Source: Dyadobacter fermentans
GTDB lineage: Bacteria > Bacteroidota > Bacteroidia > Cytophagales > Spirosomataceae
Reading direction: 5' to 3'
Assembly: GCF_019924045.1 (NCBI RefSeq)
Contig: NZ_JAHXBN010000013.1
Span: forward strand, 454,622-518,621
DNA: 64,000 nt
Made by a program: the position numbers and the translations under genes. Under the pieces are notes generated by a model that worked only from the letters and a program-made list of their open reading frames with translations, made no database searches and was not told the origin of the DNA. Shown piece by piece: positions 51,361-60,513 of this stretch (position 1 is its first letter; every line of letters begins with the position of its first letter).

Positions 51361-52224
51361 CTAGTCGATTGATAATTGTTTGTCTCTAAATGCAGTTGGG
51401 CCGACACCAACGACCTTCTTAAACAGCCGGCTAAAATACTTCTGGTCCTCGAATCCCAGATCCAACGCAATTTCCTTGATATCCAAATCTGTGTAAAACA
51501 GCAGCCGCTGTGATTCGGCAATCACCTCACGATGGATTAATGCTGAGACGGAGTTAGCTGTGACGGCCTTCACGCAAGCATTGAGGTAGTTAACCGATAT
51601 ATTTAACTGATCGGCGTAATCGGCAGGCTTTTTCAAGTTCTTATAATGGTTCCTCAGTATCTTTTTAAATTCTTTCGCCACAATGAACTGACGTTGCCCG
51701 CGACGCTCAGCCAGATGATTTTGTGTTTTACGGTAAATGATCATGGCCTCGTAGACAAATGCTTTCAGTAGCGCGTGCGTAACGATCCGGTTGTGATCAG
51801 CACCTTTGTTCAATTCTTCCAATTGCAGCATCAGGCCGATGGATTTTTTAAACCAGGTATCTTCGGTTTGTGAGAGCAGCACCGCCAGTACCTCGGTCAC
51901 TGATTCATCCAGCGTCGACCTGATTGGCTCGTCGATCAATCGGCTTTCGAACGAGACATACCAGCCTGCTCCGCCAAGAGATGATATCACCTGGTGTACC
52001 TGTCCTGGGTAGGAGATGAAAAGCATCCCGGGTTTAACCGTGACGGACTGAAAATCGAGCATAATATCAATTTTACCCGTTTCCAGAAGCAGGCAGGTAT
52101 AATGGTCATGGCGACGGGGTTTGAATGCTTCCGCGTTTTGTACATGATTGCCTACCCACCGCTCGACTTCTACACCTGTGTGCGTATTGACCAATTTTTG
52201 CAGGATAATTCCGGTGTTTGCCAT
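51361..52224 (-). CDS. AraC family regulator
   Basis: The 287-residue regulator has an N-terminal cupin domain (PRRHDHYTCLLLETGKIDIM, SYPGQVHQV). Its C-terminal HTH has KPADYADQLNISVNYLNACV and the second part IKEIALDLGFEDQKYFSRLFKK. It follows the SnoaL-like gene by 39 bases on the same strand and might regulate it. Confidence 0.88.
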   Translation of the reverse strand: MANTGIILQKLVNTHTGVEVERWVGNHVQNAEAFKPRRHDHYTCLLLETGKIDIMLDFQSVTVKPGMLFISYPGQVHQVISSLGGAGWYVSFESRLIDEPIRSTLDESVTEVLAVLLSQTEDTWFKKSIGLMLQLEELNKGADHNRIVTHALLKAFVYEAMIIYRKTQNHLAERRGQRQFIVAKEFKKILRNHYKNLKKPADYADQLNISVNYLNACVKAVTANSVSALIHREVIAESQRLLFYTDLDIKEIALDLGFEDQKYFSRLFKKVVGVGPTAFRDKQLSID

Positions 52225-52263
52225 AGATGTTAAGTTGGGGCCGGGAATCCGGCCCCGGCTTGT

Positions 52264-52713
52264 TTAATATAAACTCCTAACCTGTGTCCCGAACGGATTG
52301 TCGATGATGTACCGCCAGAAACCGTCGGGGCCTTTTCTGGCGATATCGTTGGAGGTCGCCACCATGTGTACCGGCGTTCCATCTGGGGCTTGGCCGGCAA
52401 TGTGCCAGTCCAATACGAGCGATGCCGTATCGCCCGCAACAAAAATATGGCGGGCAATGATGTGCATGGGCAGCTGGACGCTGTAATATTTCAAAAGCTC
52501 CTTGCGGATCTGCTCGCGCCCTCGCTGAGGGACACCCTGGGCGTCGACGAGCACGGCATCCTGTTCGTAGAAATCCAGCATTACATCGACATCCATCGAG
52601 TTAAAATGCGCCAATAGCGATGGAACGATCTCTTCGGGCGTTGTTGCGAGCGGATATTTTTCTGCGATTGCATTAACTGTGTTTTCGATTGAATCCATAC
52701 TTTGCTGTTTCAT
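52264..52713 (-). CDS. SnoaL-like/NTF2-fold protein
   Basis: The 149-residue protein has an NTF2-like cone fold: LLAHFNSMDVDVMLDFYEQDAVLVDAQG (in two parts), then GREQIRKELLKYY and DWHIAGQAPDG. This family includes isomerases and steroid or polyketide cyclases as well as non-enzymatic proteins. The start at 52713 is used. It is divergent from the sigma-54 activator gene. Confidence 0.8.
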   Translation of the reverse strand: MKQQSMDSIENTVNAIAEKYPLATTPEEIVPSLLAHFNSMDVDVMLDFYEQDAVLVDAQGVPQRGREQIRKELLKYYSVQLPMHIIARHIFVAGDTASLVLDWHIAGQAPDGTPVHMVATSNDIARKGPDGFWRYIIDNPFGTQVRSLY

Positions 52714-52829
52714 AACTTTGGTTGATTTGTTTTGTTGATGCAAAGCACGGATGGTTGCGGATTTGAATTGTCCTACTATTCGGCGCAAAAGGTGGACAAA
52801 TCAACTAAAATAAGATATACCTCGCACAG

Positions 52830-55451
52830 ATGAAGCAGTTTTCGAACCTTGATCAAAATAGTAGTAATCATACAAATCTTGAATGGGAACGACAATTGCT
52901 GCTCGATCTGGGCAATGATATCACCAAAGTGCGCGACAAGAATGACCTGATCGTCCTGTTTTCGGATCGGATCAAGTCATTAATGCACTTTACGCATACG
53001 ATTGTGACCTTGATCGACCGCAAGGATGAAACCTATAAGCCATTTTTACTTGATCACCGTGCATCAGCCATTAAGGACCACCCCGAATATGATGACATGG
53101 TCAAGGCGTGTTTTCCGCTTGACGAGCCCTTTATACAATCCGTTGTGGCGGCCGGCGGTCCTGTCGATTTCTTTCTCGCCGATATTGTCGATGCCCCGCA
53201 AAGCCCGGCGTTCCTGCGCGTAAATTTCGAGAAAGGTATCCGGCATGTGCTGATGACAACGCTGCGGACAGGCGACCAGCCGATCGGGTTTATCCATATT
53301 TACACCGATCAGCATGATGGTTTTTCGCAAGAATTCAAGGACATCGTTCAACGGATCACCCCGCAATTGTCAAGCGCGGTTTCCAACATTATCAAAAACG
53401 AAGAAATCCTGCAAAAGGAAAATGAAAAGTCATTTCTGCTTGATTTCAGCAATGATATGACCGCTGTCCGTAGCCGGGATGATCTGGCTGTCGTAGTTAA
53501 AACAGCACTACGAAAGCTCAACCCCGAGGGAGGATATGTGATCCGCAAGATCAATGAAGATGGGCTGACGATGTCGGCATACCTGTACGATACAGGCGCT
53601 TCTGCATTCGATCCTGCATTGTTGGAGCGGGTGCTTTCCGAGAAGTACCCGATCAATGACGGGCTCCAAAACCGCATCCTGGATAGTTACATCCCGTTGC
53701 TTTTCAATGTGGGCCGCGAGTTGCAGAGAGGCTACAATCTGTCCTACCTGAATCTTTGGGAAAACATGGGTTTCAAAACAATGGTTGGCATTGCATTGCG
53801 AAACGGCAACGCCAACATTGGTCTGCTTTGGCTGAGCATCGACGAGATCAACATTCCAATCTTGCAGGGCATCTGCTCGCAGATTGCCATTGCGATGGGC
53901 AACATTATGGCCAACGAGGACATTCTCCGCCGGCAGGCTGAGCAGCAGCTGATGCTGACGTTTTCAAATGATATTACCGGTGTTAAATCCAAATCCGACC
54001 TGGACCATGTGGTTTCGAATGTTTTGCAGGGCCTGTTTCAAACCCGGATCGCTGTTATGTACCTCTTGGCGGAAGACCAGGTGACGCTGCGGCCTTACCT
54101 TTTCGACCGGCAGTTTTTCCAGGAAACCGAGGTAGCTGAGCACGAAGAATTTTACTCTTTAAATATTAATGAGCAACATATAAAACTCGTCTTCGAAAGC
54201 AACCAGCCGATTTTGCTGGACATTGATGAAACCCTGGAAGCGAAGTGCTTGAAACTGTCCATCCAGCGTGAGCAGCGCGGGATTAATACTGTCTATGCAT
54301 CGGCGCTGAGATTGGGCGAGCAGAACCTGGGCATGGTTTGGATGCTGGGTGAACGGATCAGCGGGCCGCTTTTGCAAGGTATTTGCGCCCAGATTTCGAC
54401 CGCGGTTTCCAATGTGCTTGCGCACGAGCAGATACTGCGTTTGAAAAGAGAGCTGGAAAACGAAAACGACTATCTCAAACAGCAGCTCAATCAGGATTTT
54501 GAAGAGATTGTCGGCGGCGGTGAAGCGATGCAGCAGGTATACCGGCTGATTTCCCTGGTGGCTGAAAGCAACTCGACGGTGCTGCTGCTAGGCGAGACGG
54601 GTACTGGAAAGGAATTGATCGCAAAAGCTGTTCATAACGCGTCTTCCCGCAAAGAAAAGCTCATGATCAAGGTCAACTGCGCAGCTATGCCTGCCAGCCT
54701 GATCGAGAGCGAGTTGTTTGGCCATGAGCGTGGCGCATTCACCGGGGCCGTCGAGCGGCGCATCGGAAAATTTGAGCTGGCCAACAACAGCACACTATTT
54801 TTGGACGAGGTGGGGGAGATGCCGTTGGAAACACAGGTGAAGCTGCTGCGAGTTTTGCAGGAAAAGGAAATGGAGCGTGTAGGCGGTAAAACTACCATCA
54901 AACTAAACGTTCGGATCATTGCCGCCACCAACCGCGATCTGGAAGCGGAAGTGAAAGCGGGTCGGTTCCGCTCGGATCTGTATTACCGTTTGAATGTATT
55001 CCCCATCAAGCTGCCGCCGCTGCGCGACCGCAGGGAAGATATCGAAAGCCTTGCCGGATTTTTCTTATCCAAATTCAGCAAAAGTATAGGCAAGAAAACC
55101 GTCAAACTATCAGCCAACGCGTTACGGCAGTTGCAGGCCTATTTGTGGCCGGGCAATGTGCGCGAACTCGAACATCTGATTGAGCGCTCGGTGATACTGG
55201 CGACAGGTCCGATGATCACCGAGTTTTTCTTGCCGCCAGCGACAGGGGCAACGACCGAAGATCCAATGAGGCCATCCGATTTACCATTGGAAGAAGTGGA
55301 GCGCATGCACATCATACAGATATTGCGCCGGTGCGGCGGCAAAATTTCCGGCATCGGTGGTGCCGCAGAAATTTTGGGTATCCCCGGTAATACCCTTCAT
55401 TCCAAAATGCGCAAGTTGGGCATCTCAAAGGCCGATTACTACGCTCATTAA
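52830..55451 (+). CDS. Sigma-54-dependent activator with three GAF domains
   Basis: The 873-residue protein has three tandem GAF-like sensor domains, each beginning with a repeated signature (LLDLGNDITKVRDKNDL, LLDFSNDMTAVRSRDDL, LTFSNDITGVKSKSDL) at about residues 24, 205 and 375. The AAA+ domain has Walker A LGETGTGKELI (near 588), the sigma-54 contact loop ERGAFTGA (near 634) and Walker B LFLDEVGEM. A Fis-type HTH ends the protein (ILGIPGNTLHSKMRKLGI). All parts needed to activate sigma-54 polymerase are intact. It has no receiver domain. It is followed by a sigma-54 promoter. Confidence 0.92.
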   Translation: MKQFSNLDQNSSNHTNLEWERQLLLDLGNDITKVRDKNDLIVLFSDRIKSLMHFTHTIVTLIDRKDETYKPFLLDHRASAIKDHPEYDDMVKACFPLDEPFIQSVVAAGGPVDFFLADIVDAPQSPAFLRVNFEKGIRHVLMTTLRTGDQPIGFIHIYTDQHDGFSQEFKDIVQRITPQLSSAVSNIIKNEEILQKENEKSFLLDFSNDMTAVRSRDDLAVVVKTALRKLNPEGGYVIRKINEDGLTMSAYLYDTGASAFDPALLERVLSEKYPINDGLQNRILDSYIPLLFNVGRELQRGYNLSYLNLWENMGFKTMVGIALRNGNANIGLLWLSIDEINIPILQGICSQIAIAMGNIMANEDILRRQAEQQLMLTFSNDITGVKSKSDLDHVVSNVLQGLFQTRIAVMYLLAEDQVTLRPYLFDRQFFQETEVAEHEEFYSLNINEQHIKLVFESNQPILLDIDETLEAKCLKLSIQREQRGINTVYASALRLGEQNLGMVWMLGERISGPLLQGICAQISTAVSNVLAHEQILRLKRELENENDYLKQQLNQDFEEIVGGGEAMQQVYRLISLVAESNSTVLLLGETGTGKELIAKAVHNASSRKEKLMIKVNCAAMPASLIESELFGHERGAFTGAVERRIGKFELANNSTLFLDEVGEMPLETQVKLLRVLQEKEMERVGGKTTIKLNVRIIAATNRDLEAEVKAGRFRSDLYYRLNVFPIKLPPLRDRREDIESLAGFFLSKFSKSIGKKTVKLSANALRQLQAYLWPGNVRELEHLIERSVILATGPMITEFFLPPATGATTEDPMRPSDLPLEEVERMHIIQILRRCGGKISGIGGAAEILGIPGNTLHSKMRKLGISKADYYAH

Positions 55452-55583
55452 GTCCTTTCACCAGTTGGGGCATTTCGTCTATGCTCATCAAATAAGATGA
55501 TACTTTTGATGTTTTCACTAAATACGGTGAAAATGAGAAGTGTCTGCATTAAATATATTATTGATAATCAGTCTATTAAATAT

Positions 55584-55600
55584 TTGGCATCGAAATGGCA
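55584..55600 (+). promoter_or_regulatory. Sigma-54 promoter before the tandem NmrA-like genes
   Basis: TTGGCATCGAAATGGCA matches the -24/-12 consensus YTGGCACGNNNNTTGCW at most positions, with the required GG (55586-55587) and GC (55598-55599) ten bases apart. It is 46 bases upstream of the ATG at 55647 and 132 bases after the activator gene. Confidence 0.75.
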
Positions 55601-55646
55601 AGTTTAGGATCATCTGTAAGATTTTAAACTTAAACATTTCAAAATT

Positions 55647-56387
55647 ATGAAGATTGTCATTGTAGGCGGTACGGGGTTAATCGGATCAAAGGTTAGCGAG
55701 AAACTGAGGGTGCTTGGGCATCAGGTAGTCGTGGCCGCTCCTTCGACGGGTATCAATGCATTTACTGGCGAGGGCCTGGCTGATGCTATGAACGGTGCGG
55801 AGGTGGTCGTCGACCTGTCCAATTCGGCTTCTCCCGAAGAAGATACGGCCATCAATTTCTTCCGCGCAGCAGGTAGGAACCTGGCAGCGGCAGAAATTGC
55901 GGCCGGTGTGAAACACCACCTGGTACTCTCGATCGTAGGAACCGACCGGGCCTTGTATATCGGTTATCTGCGCGCCAAAAAAGAGCAGGAGGATATTATC
56001 AAAGAATCCGGTATACCGTACACGATCATCCGCGCTACGCAGTTCCATGAACATATCACGACTTTAATTGCGGTGCAATCCGACGAGGAGGCCATCCACA
56101 TTTCTACCGTGGACTACCAGCCAATTGCAGCAGAAGACGTGGCCGCATTGGTTACCCGGCTCGCATTGGAAGCACCCAAAAACACGACCGTGGAAATCGC
56201 AGGGCCTGACCTGGCGCCCATGAACGAGTTTGTAAGCCAATACCTTTCTGTTAAAGGTGGGGAAAAGCCTTTGAAAGCCAACGACGAGAATAAATACATG
56301 TTCTTTGAAATCCCAAAGTCCCTTTTGGTCCCTCAGGGCGATTTTTACCCCGGCGCAATCCGGTTCAGCGACTGGATTAACGGATAA
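55647..56387 (+). CDS. NmrA-like atypical SDR protein (first of tandem pair)
   Basis: The 246-residue protein has Rossmann motif IVGGTGLIGSKV at the N-terminus, then VVDLSNSASPEE and SGIPYTIIRATQFHEH, which are typical of NmrA-like/atypical SDR NAD(P)H-binding proteins. It probably acts as a redox sensor or a reductase. It is driven by the sigma-54 promoter and followed after 41 bases by a paralogue. Confidence 0.88.
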   Translation: MKIVIVGGTGLIGSKVSEKLRVLGHQVVVAAPSTGINAFTGEGLADAMNGAEVVVDLSNSASPEEDTAINFFRAAGRNLAAAEIAAGVKHHLVLSIVGTDRALYIGYLRAKKEQEDIIKESGIPYTIIRATQFHEHITTLIAVQSDEEAIHISTVDYQPIAAEDVAALVTRLALEAPKNTTVEIAGPDLAPMNEFVSQYLSVKGGEKPLKANDENKYMFFEIPKSLLVPQGDFYPGAIRFSDWING

Positions 56388-56428
56388 GCAAGCCTGTTCA
56401 TTTCAAACAATTCATAAAATCAGAAATC

Positions 56429-57184
56429 ATGAAAATTGTAATCATAGGCGGCACGGGCCTGATTGGCTCAAACGTCACCAAAAAACTTCGTCAGCTTGGC
56501 CACACCGTCATTGCTGGTTCTCCTTCGACAGGTATCAACGCGCTCACAGGCGAGGGGCTTTCAAATGCATTGGAAAATACGGACGTGGTCGTTGACCTTT
56601 CCAACTCTCCTTCATTTGAGGATGGTCCGGCAATCCAGTTTTTCGAGACCGTGGGCCGCAACATTTTGTCGGCTGAGTTGAATGCAGGCGTCAAACATCA
56701 TGTAGTGCTGTCCATTGTGGGTACGCACCTGATGGAAGGCATGGGGTACATGCGGGCGAAGAAGATCCAGGAAGACCTGGTAAAAAGCTCCGGTGTGCCC
56801 TACACCATCGTCCGCAGCACCCAATTCCAGGAATTTGTGCCAACCATTGCCGCGGGAGGCACACAGGGGAGTGAAGTTCATGTCTCGAAGCTCGATTTCC
56901 AGCCCATTGCTGCCGAAGAGGTGGCGTTGTTCATTGCCCGGTTTGCGATATCTGAGCCTGCGAACGGAACTGTCGAGATTGCGGGCCCTGTCCGTGGGCC
57001 AATGAGCAAATTCGTAGAAGCTTATGTGAAGACAAATGACGCGGGTAAAACGGTGATCGCCAACGACAGCAATGAATATTTCGGCCTGGCAGTGCCGACA
57101 TCGACGTTGGTTCCGGAAGGAAATGCGTATCTGGGTGAAACGCGGTTCCAGGAATATCTTCAGTCTCTTTCGCCCCAAGCCTGA
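56429..57184 (+). CDS. NmrA-like atypical SDR protein (second of tandem pair)
   Basis: The 251-residue paralogue of the preceding protein has IIGGTGLIGSNV, then VVDLSNSPSFED and SGVPYTIVRSTQFQEF. The pair shares start, core and C-terminus, indicating a local duplication. Substrate specificity unknown. A terminator follows. Confidence 0.88.
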   Translation: MKIVIIGGTGLIGSNVTKKLRQLGHTVIAGSPSTGINALTGEGLSNALENTDVVVDLSNSPSFEDGPAIQFFETVGRNILSAELNAGVKHHVVLSIVGTHLMEGMGYMRAKKIQEDLVKSSGVPYTIVRSTQFQEFVPTIAAGGTQGSEVHVSKLDFQPIAAEEVALFIARFAISEPANGTVEIAGPVRGPMSKFVEAYVKTNDAGKTVIANDSNEYFGLAVPTSTLVPEGNAYLGETRFQEYLQSLSPQA

Positions 57185-57216
57185 CAACCTTACAGTTTTT
57201 AGATTGTCCTGATCAT

Positions 57217-57249
57217 GCACGGTTGGTAGCAATTACTGACCGTGCTTTT
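57217..57249 (+). terminator. Terminator of the NmrA-like operon
   Basis: GCACGGT (57217-57223) and ACCGTGC (57239-57245) enclose a 15-base loop and are followed by TTTT. Confidence 0.7.
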
Positions 57250-57272
57250 AAACAACCTCGATTGCGTATCCC

Positions 57273-57893
57273 ATGAATATTCAAAACGATAGAAGGGCAT
57301 TGGTAAAATCCCTACATTACATATCCGGTGTTACATTGTCGGTTTTTATAGCATTTCACTTAATAAACCACCTTTTCGCCCTCGATGGGCCGGAAAAACA
57401 TATCCAGATCATGGACCAGTTCCGGCTCGTTTACAGACATCCGGTCGTGGAAACACTTCTACTGCTGGTCGTTTTGTTCCAGATCGTTACGGGCATCAGA
57501 CTGATTTACAAACGGGATGCCCAGACCATTGCCGAGAAGATCCAGGTATATTCCGGCCTTTACCTTTCGTTTTTCCTCATTGCCCACGTTGGCGCAGTTC
57601 TTTCCGGGCGGTACATCGAGCACCTGGACACCAATTTCTATTTTGCTGCGGCTGGGCTTAACTATTATCCTGCAACTTTTATTTTTATACCCTACTATTT
57701 CCTGGCTGTGGCCTCAATCAGTTTGCACGTTTCGGCCATTCATTATTTGAAGACTAAATCGAAACCAGCGGCAGTTGGTATTGCTGTCGTCGGGATAGTG
57801 ACTTCATTTATTATCATACTAGCCTTTACGGATAACTTTAAGTGGCTTGACATGCCACAACCGTATGAGCAGTTCATTCGGGCGTTAATTTGA
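57273..57893 (+). CDS. Cytochrome-b-like membrane protein
   Basis: The 206-residue protein has five predicted membrane helices. Conserved-looking His residues occur in LHYISGVTL, AFHLINHLF, RHPVVETLL, IAHVGAVLSGRY and LHVSAIHY. Together with the position of helices they resemble the cytochrome b subunit of succinate dehydrogenase-type complexes, which bind heme and quinone. No partner flavoprotein is nearby, so this assignment is by form only. Confidence 0.6.
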   Translation: MNIQNDRRALVKSLHYISGVTLSVFIAFHLINHLFALDGPEKHIQIMDQFRLVYRHPVVETLLLLVVLFQIVTGIRLIYKRDAQTIAEKIQVYSGLYLSFFLIAHVGAVLSGRYIEHLDTNFYFAAAGLNYYPATFIFIPYYFLAVASISLHVSAIHYLKTKSKPAAVGIAVVGIVTSFIIILAFTDNFKWLDMPQPYEQFIRALI

Positions 57894-57985
57894 ATCATCA
57901 CAAAAACTATAAGTGCTGTATTAGCGATCATATTAAGGACTGATTCCCGATGATAGATTATGTCTATGATACTACTGCGCTAATT

Positions 57986-58010
57986 TATCCGGTGATTTTT
58001 CTGTACTCTT
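57986..58010 (+). repeat. Dispersed repeat type A, copy 3
   Basis: ATCCGGTGATTTTTCTGTAC followed by TCTTT: one substitution in the core against copies 2 and 4. It lies in the gap before the S41 peptidase gene. Confidence 0.6.
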
Positions 58011-58128
58011 TCTGGGGTGATTCGGTGACTTCGCCGGTACATCGGGTTATCTCATGCAACATTTGATTTTAGCATACATCCTTCACAGCGATCATGCAAT
58101 TATCAATTAAGGTCCTTGGTTTACCAAT

Positions 58129-59172
58129 ATGCTCTGTGTTCACCGTCCCCTTCTGATTTGTTTCCTGCTATTATTTGGTATAGAAGCGTCCGTAAATGCA
58201 CAGGACGATCTAGTTTCAACGGCAGCTATGCGAGAAGATTTTCAGTTCATTCGAAAGCAACTATTTGACGTACATGCCAATCCGTTTTCTCGATTGACCA
58301 GGGAAAGGTATGAGGCATACCTGGATTCGCTGGAAACCCGGTTGAATCAGCCACTGTCGGTAGCCGACTTTCAAACTAAGGCCCGGCTTGCTTTGGTACC
58401 GCTTGGGGATGAGCACGCAGCTATCACGATCCTAAATGCCAACGCGCGGAATAAAGCTCCGAATCGGGCCGATAGCGTCGCCGCCAACATTTCTTATCAG
58501 CGGATAGGGGGCATCGGGTATATCAACGCACGTTCCTTTGCGACAAGAGGAAGCCAGGATTTGACCGTCTATGAGCGTTGTGTTGACAGCATTTTTGCTA
58601 TGATCCACAGGGATAAAGTGACTCGGCTCGTAATAGATGTAAGCCGCAATGATGGTGGAGCATCCGCGGTGGGAAACATGATAATCAAACACATATTCTC
58701 CAAACCCTATAAGCACTATTCGATGAATTGGAAACGTAGCGAAGCGTATCTGTCGCGGCTGAATTCCTGGGGATTCAAAGATGAATCTTATCAAAATGCC
58801 CAGCCAGGGCAAATACTGCATTTTCCTTCGATAACCGTTGTTCCCGATAGAGTGGCCAGTCCATTCAAAGGCAAAGTGATTGTCATCGTCGGCACGGAGA
58901 CATTTTCCAGTGCGATGATGTTCGCAACGCTCGTGCAAGATAACAATATGGCGCTTTTGGCCGGAGAGTCACCGGTGAATGGGCACCCAAGCCATTTCGG
59001 AGAAATGTACTCGACGCTTCTTCCCAATACCCGACTCGAATTGCGCTTTGGAGTTAAAGAATGGATCCGGCCCGCGGGGCGCGAAAAAGAGAATAAACTG
59101 GTGCCGGATATTCCGCGCAAAATTCCAAGCAATGAAGACCTAACTAAGTTCGTTAGGCAGCTCCCGTGGTAA
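58129..59172 (+). CDS. Exported S41-family peptidase-like protein
   Basis: The 347-residue protein has a signal peptide (ends SVNAQ) and an S41 (C-terminal processing peptidase-like) core: GGIGYINARSF, LVIDVSRNDGGAS and the nucleophile segment VIVGTETFSSAMMFA, where the Ser of TFSSA is catalytic in the family. No PDZ domain is evident. Periplasmic, substrate unknown. It is flanked on both sides by copies of dispersed repeat A. Confidence 0.82.
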   Translation: MLCVHRPLLICFLLLFGIEASVNAQDDLVSTAAMREDFQFIRKQLFDVHANPFSRLTRERYEAYLDSLETRLNQPLSVADFQTKARLALVPLGDEHAAITILNANARNKAPNRADSVAANISYQRIGGIGYINARSFATRGSQDLTVYERCVDSIFAMIHRDKVTRLVIDVSRNDGGASAVGNMIIKHIFSKPYKHYSMNWKRSEAYLSRLNSWGFKDESYQNAQPGQILHFPSITVVPDRVASPFKGKVIVIVGTETFSSAMMFATLVQDNNMALLAGESPVNGHPSHFGEMYSTLLPNTRLELRFGVKEWIRPAGREKENKLVPDIPRKIPSNEDLTKFVRQLPW

Positions 59173-59335
59173 AATTTTTTGAATGACTAAGCCACTTAGT
59201 TTTCTAAATGTGTCGAACTAGCTACCTTCCTGTCCGTTTGGATCATCCAGTAAAGTGACACTCATTTAGAATTAGCAGATCTTGCTTATTAGGTGAGTGC
59301 TTGCTTCCGACTATACGATCTTATCTCTTCAAATA

Positions 59336-59361
59336 ATCCGGTGGTTTTTCTGTACTCTGCC
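59336..59361 (+). repeat. Dispersed repeat type A, copy 4
   Basis: ATCCGGTGGTTTTTCTGTAC followed by TCTGCC: identical to copy 2 across the core. Confidence 0.6.
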
Positions 59362-59424
59362 GAACTGGTGACACTTGACATGTATCGTTCGAAGGAATGT
59401 TTGAGTTCATTATAGGTGGAGCGG

Positions 59425-59443
59425 TACACCTTAATCTGTACTT
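59425..59443 (+). repeat. Dispersed repeat type E, copy 2
   Basis: The core TACACCTTAATCTGTACTT is identical to that at 31874-31902 and in the same orientation. Confidence 0.5.
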
Positions 59444-59562
59444 CTCGTCGGCATATTTTTCTGGATGTCTTGGGATCGGCTTATGCTTCACTGCATATGC
59501 AAATGATCGTTAGTCATACACTTCAAGAGAGTGATGAGATATATAGAGTTCTGTAGATTCCT

Positions 59563-60423
59563 TTAAAGAACTTGTGCCCCCAAAAAGTTTGCGCGGAAAC
59601 TGGAAGGTGATTCGCCGGTCTTAGTCATGAACAGCCTGCTGAAATAGGCCGGATCGTCGTAGCCGAGGTTGTAGGCGATTTCCTTGGCGGTAAGGGAAGT
59701 GTGCGCCAGTAGCCGCTTTGCTTCGAGTATGATCCGGTTCTTGATCACCTCATTTGGCTGCGGCAGCCGCAGGCGGTTGAATTTGTGGGTGATCGTTTTT
59801 GGAGCCATACAGAGGAAATCGGCGTAATCGGCAACGGTGTGTTTGGATTTATAATGCTCTTCGACGAGCCGGGTAAACTTGCGGAAAAATTCCAGGTCGC
59901 TTTGCTGATCGGTCACATCATGGGTCAGATGCTGCCGTTTCCACGAGCGCGTGGCGCGGATGAGCAGCTGTTTAAGATAAGTGCGGACCATCTCTTCTAA
60001 TGAGCTGTCGTTCAGGCTGAATTCCTGGATCATTTCTTTGAAAACCCCACTCAGGAAATCATTTTCAGCATCCGAAGGCTCCACTTTGGGCATGTTGCGG
60101 ATGTTGTTGAACAGCAAACCGTCACAGGCCACTTCCTGGTCGTGGATCTGAATGCAGTAAAAATCGCGGTTGTAAAAAATAAAGTATCCGCTCTCCCGAC
60201 CCGCTGCTTGCAGTTCCAGATATTGGTTCGGACTGATGAAAAACAAGGTTGGTTGCTGCGTGTCGTAGCAGGTGAAATCGACTTTTAATTTGTAGCCGGC
60301 AGGCAGGTAAAGGATCTTAATGTATTCCTTATACGCTGGCCCGTTGATTGCGTGTGTTTGCTCCTGACTTACCTCCAACAATCCCAGCGTCTTTAAATTG
60401 TTGTTGAAAACGGTTGTACTCAT
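59563..60423 (-). CDS. AraC family regulator (NRDFYC subgroup)
   Basis: In this 286-residue regulator the N-terminal domain has GYFIFYNRDFYCIQIHDQEVAC, with two Cys (shown here in part as FYNRDFYC and DQEVAC), matching the regulator at 42795. The C-terminal HTH has VADYADFLCMAPKTITHKF and the second part KEIAYNLGYDDPAYFSRLF. It probably acts on the 81-bp architecture before the adjacent hydrolase gene. Confidence 0.88.
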   Translation of the reverse strand: MSTTVFNNNLKTLGLLEVSQEQTHAINGPAYKEYIKILYLPAGYKLKVDFTCYDTQQPTLFFISPNQYLELQAAGRESGYFIFYNRDFYCIQIHDQEVACDGLLFNNIRNMPKVEPSDAENDFLSGVFKEMIQEFSLNDSSLEEMVRTYLKQLLIRATRSWKRQHLTHDVTDQQSDLEFFRKFTRLVEEHYKSKHTVADYADFLCMAPKTITHKFNRLRLPQPNEVIKNRIILEAKRLLAHTSLTAKEIAYNLGYDDPAYFSRLFMTKTGESPSSFRANFLGAQVL

Positions 60424-60453
60424 GGCTATATACGCTTATTGTGACGGAGTTTT

Positions 60454-60475
60454 AGGTTTTAATCGATAAAAACCT
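60454..60475. promoter_or_regulatory. Near-palindrome upstream of the AraC gene
   Basis: AGGTTTT and AAAACCT flank AATCGATA, and the whole is almost symmetric around ATCGAT. It is 31-52 bases upstream of the AraC start codon, and there is no T run, so an operator is more likely than a terminator. Confidence 0.4.
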
Positions 60476-60513
60476 GTGAAGCGGTGATTGGCTCCACAGG
60501 GATATTCGCTTGA

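Larger units (their letters stand above)
59173..59562. other. Intergenic stretch with two dispersed repeats
   Basis: No gene is visible. It holds copy 4 of repeat A (59336-59361) and, 64 bases on, copy 2 of repeat E (59425-59443). This suggests remnants of mobile elements. Confidence 0.6.
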
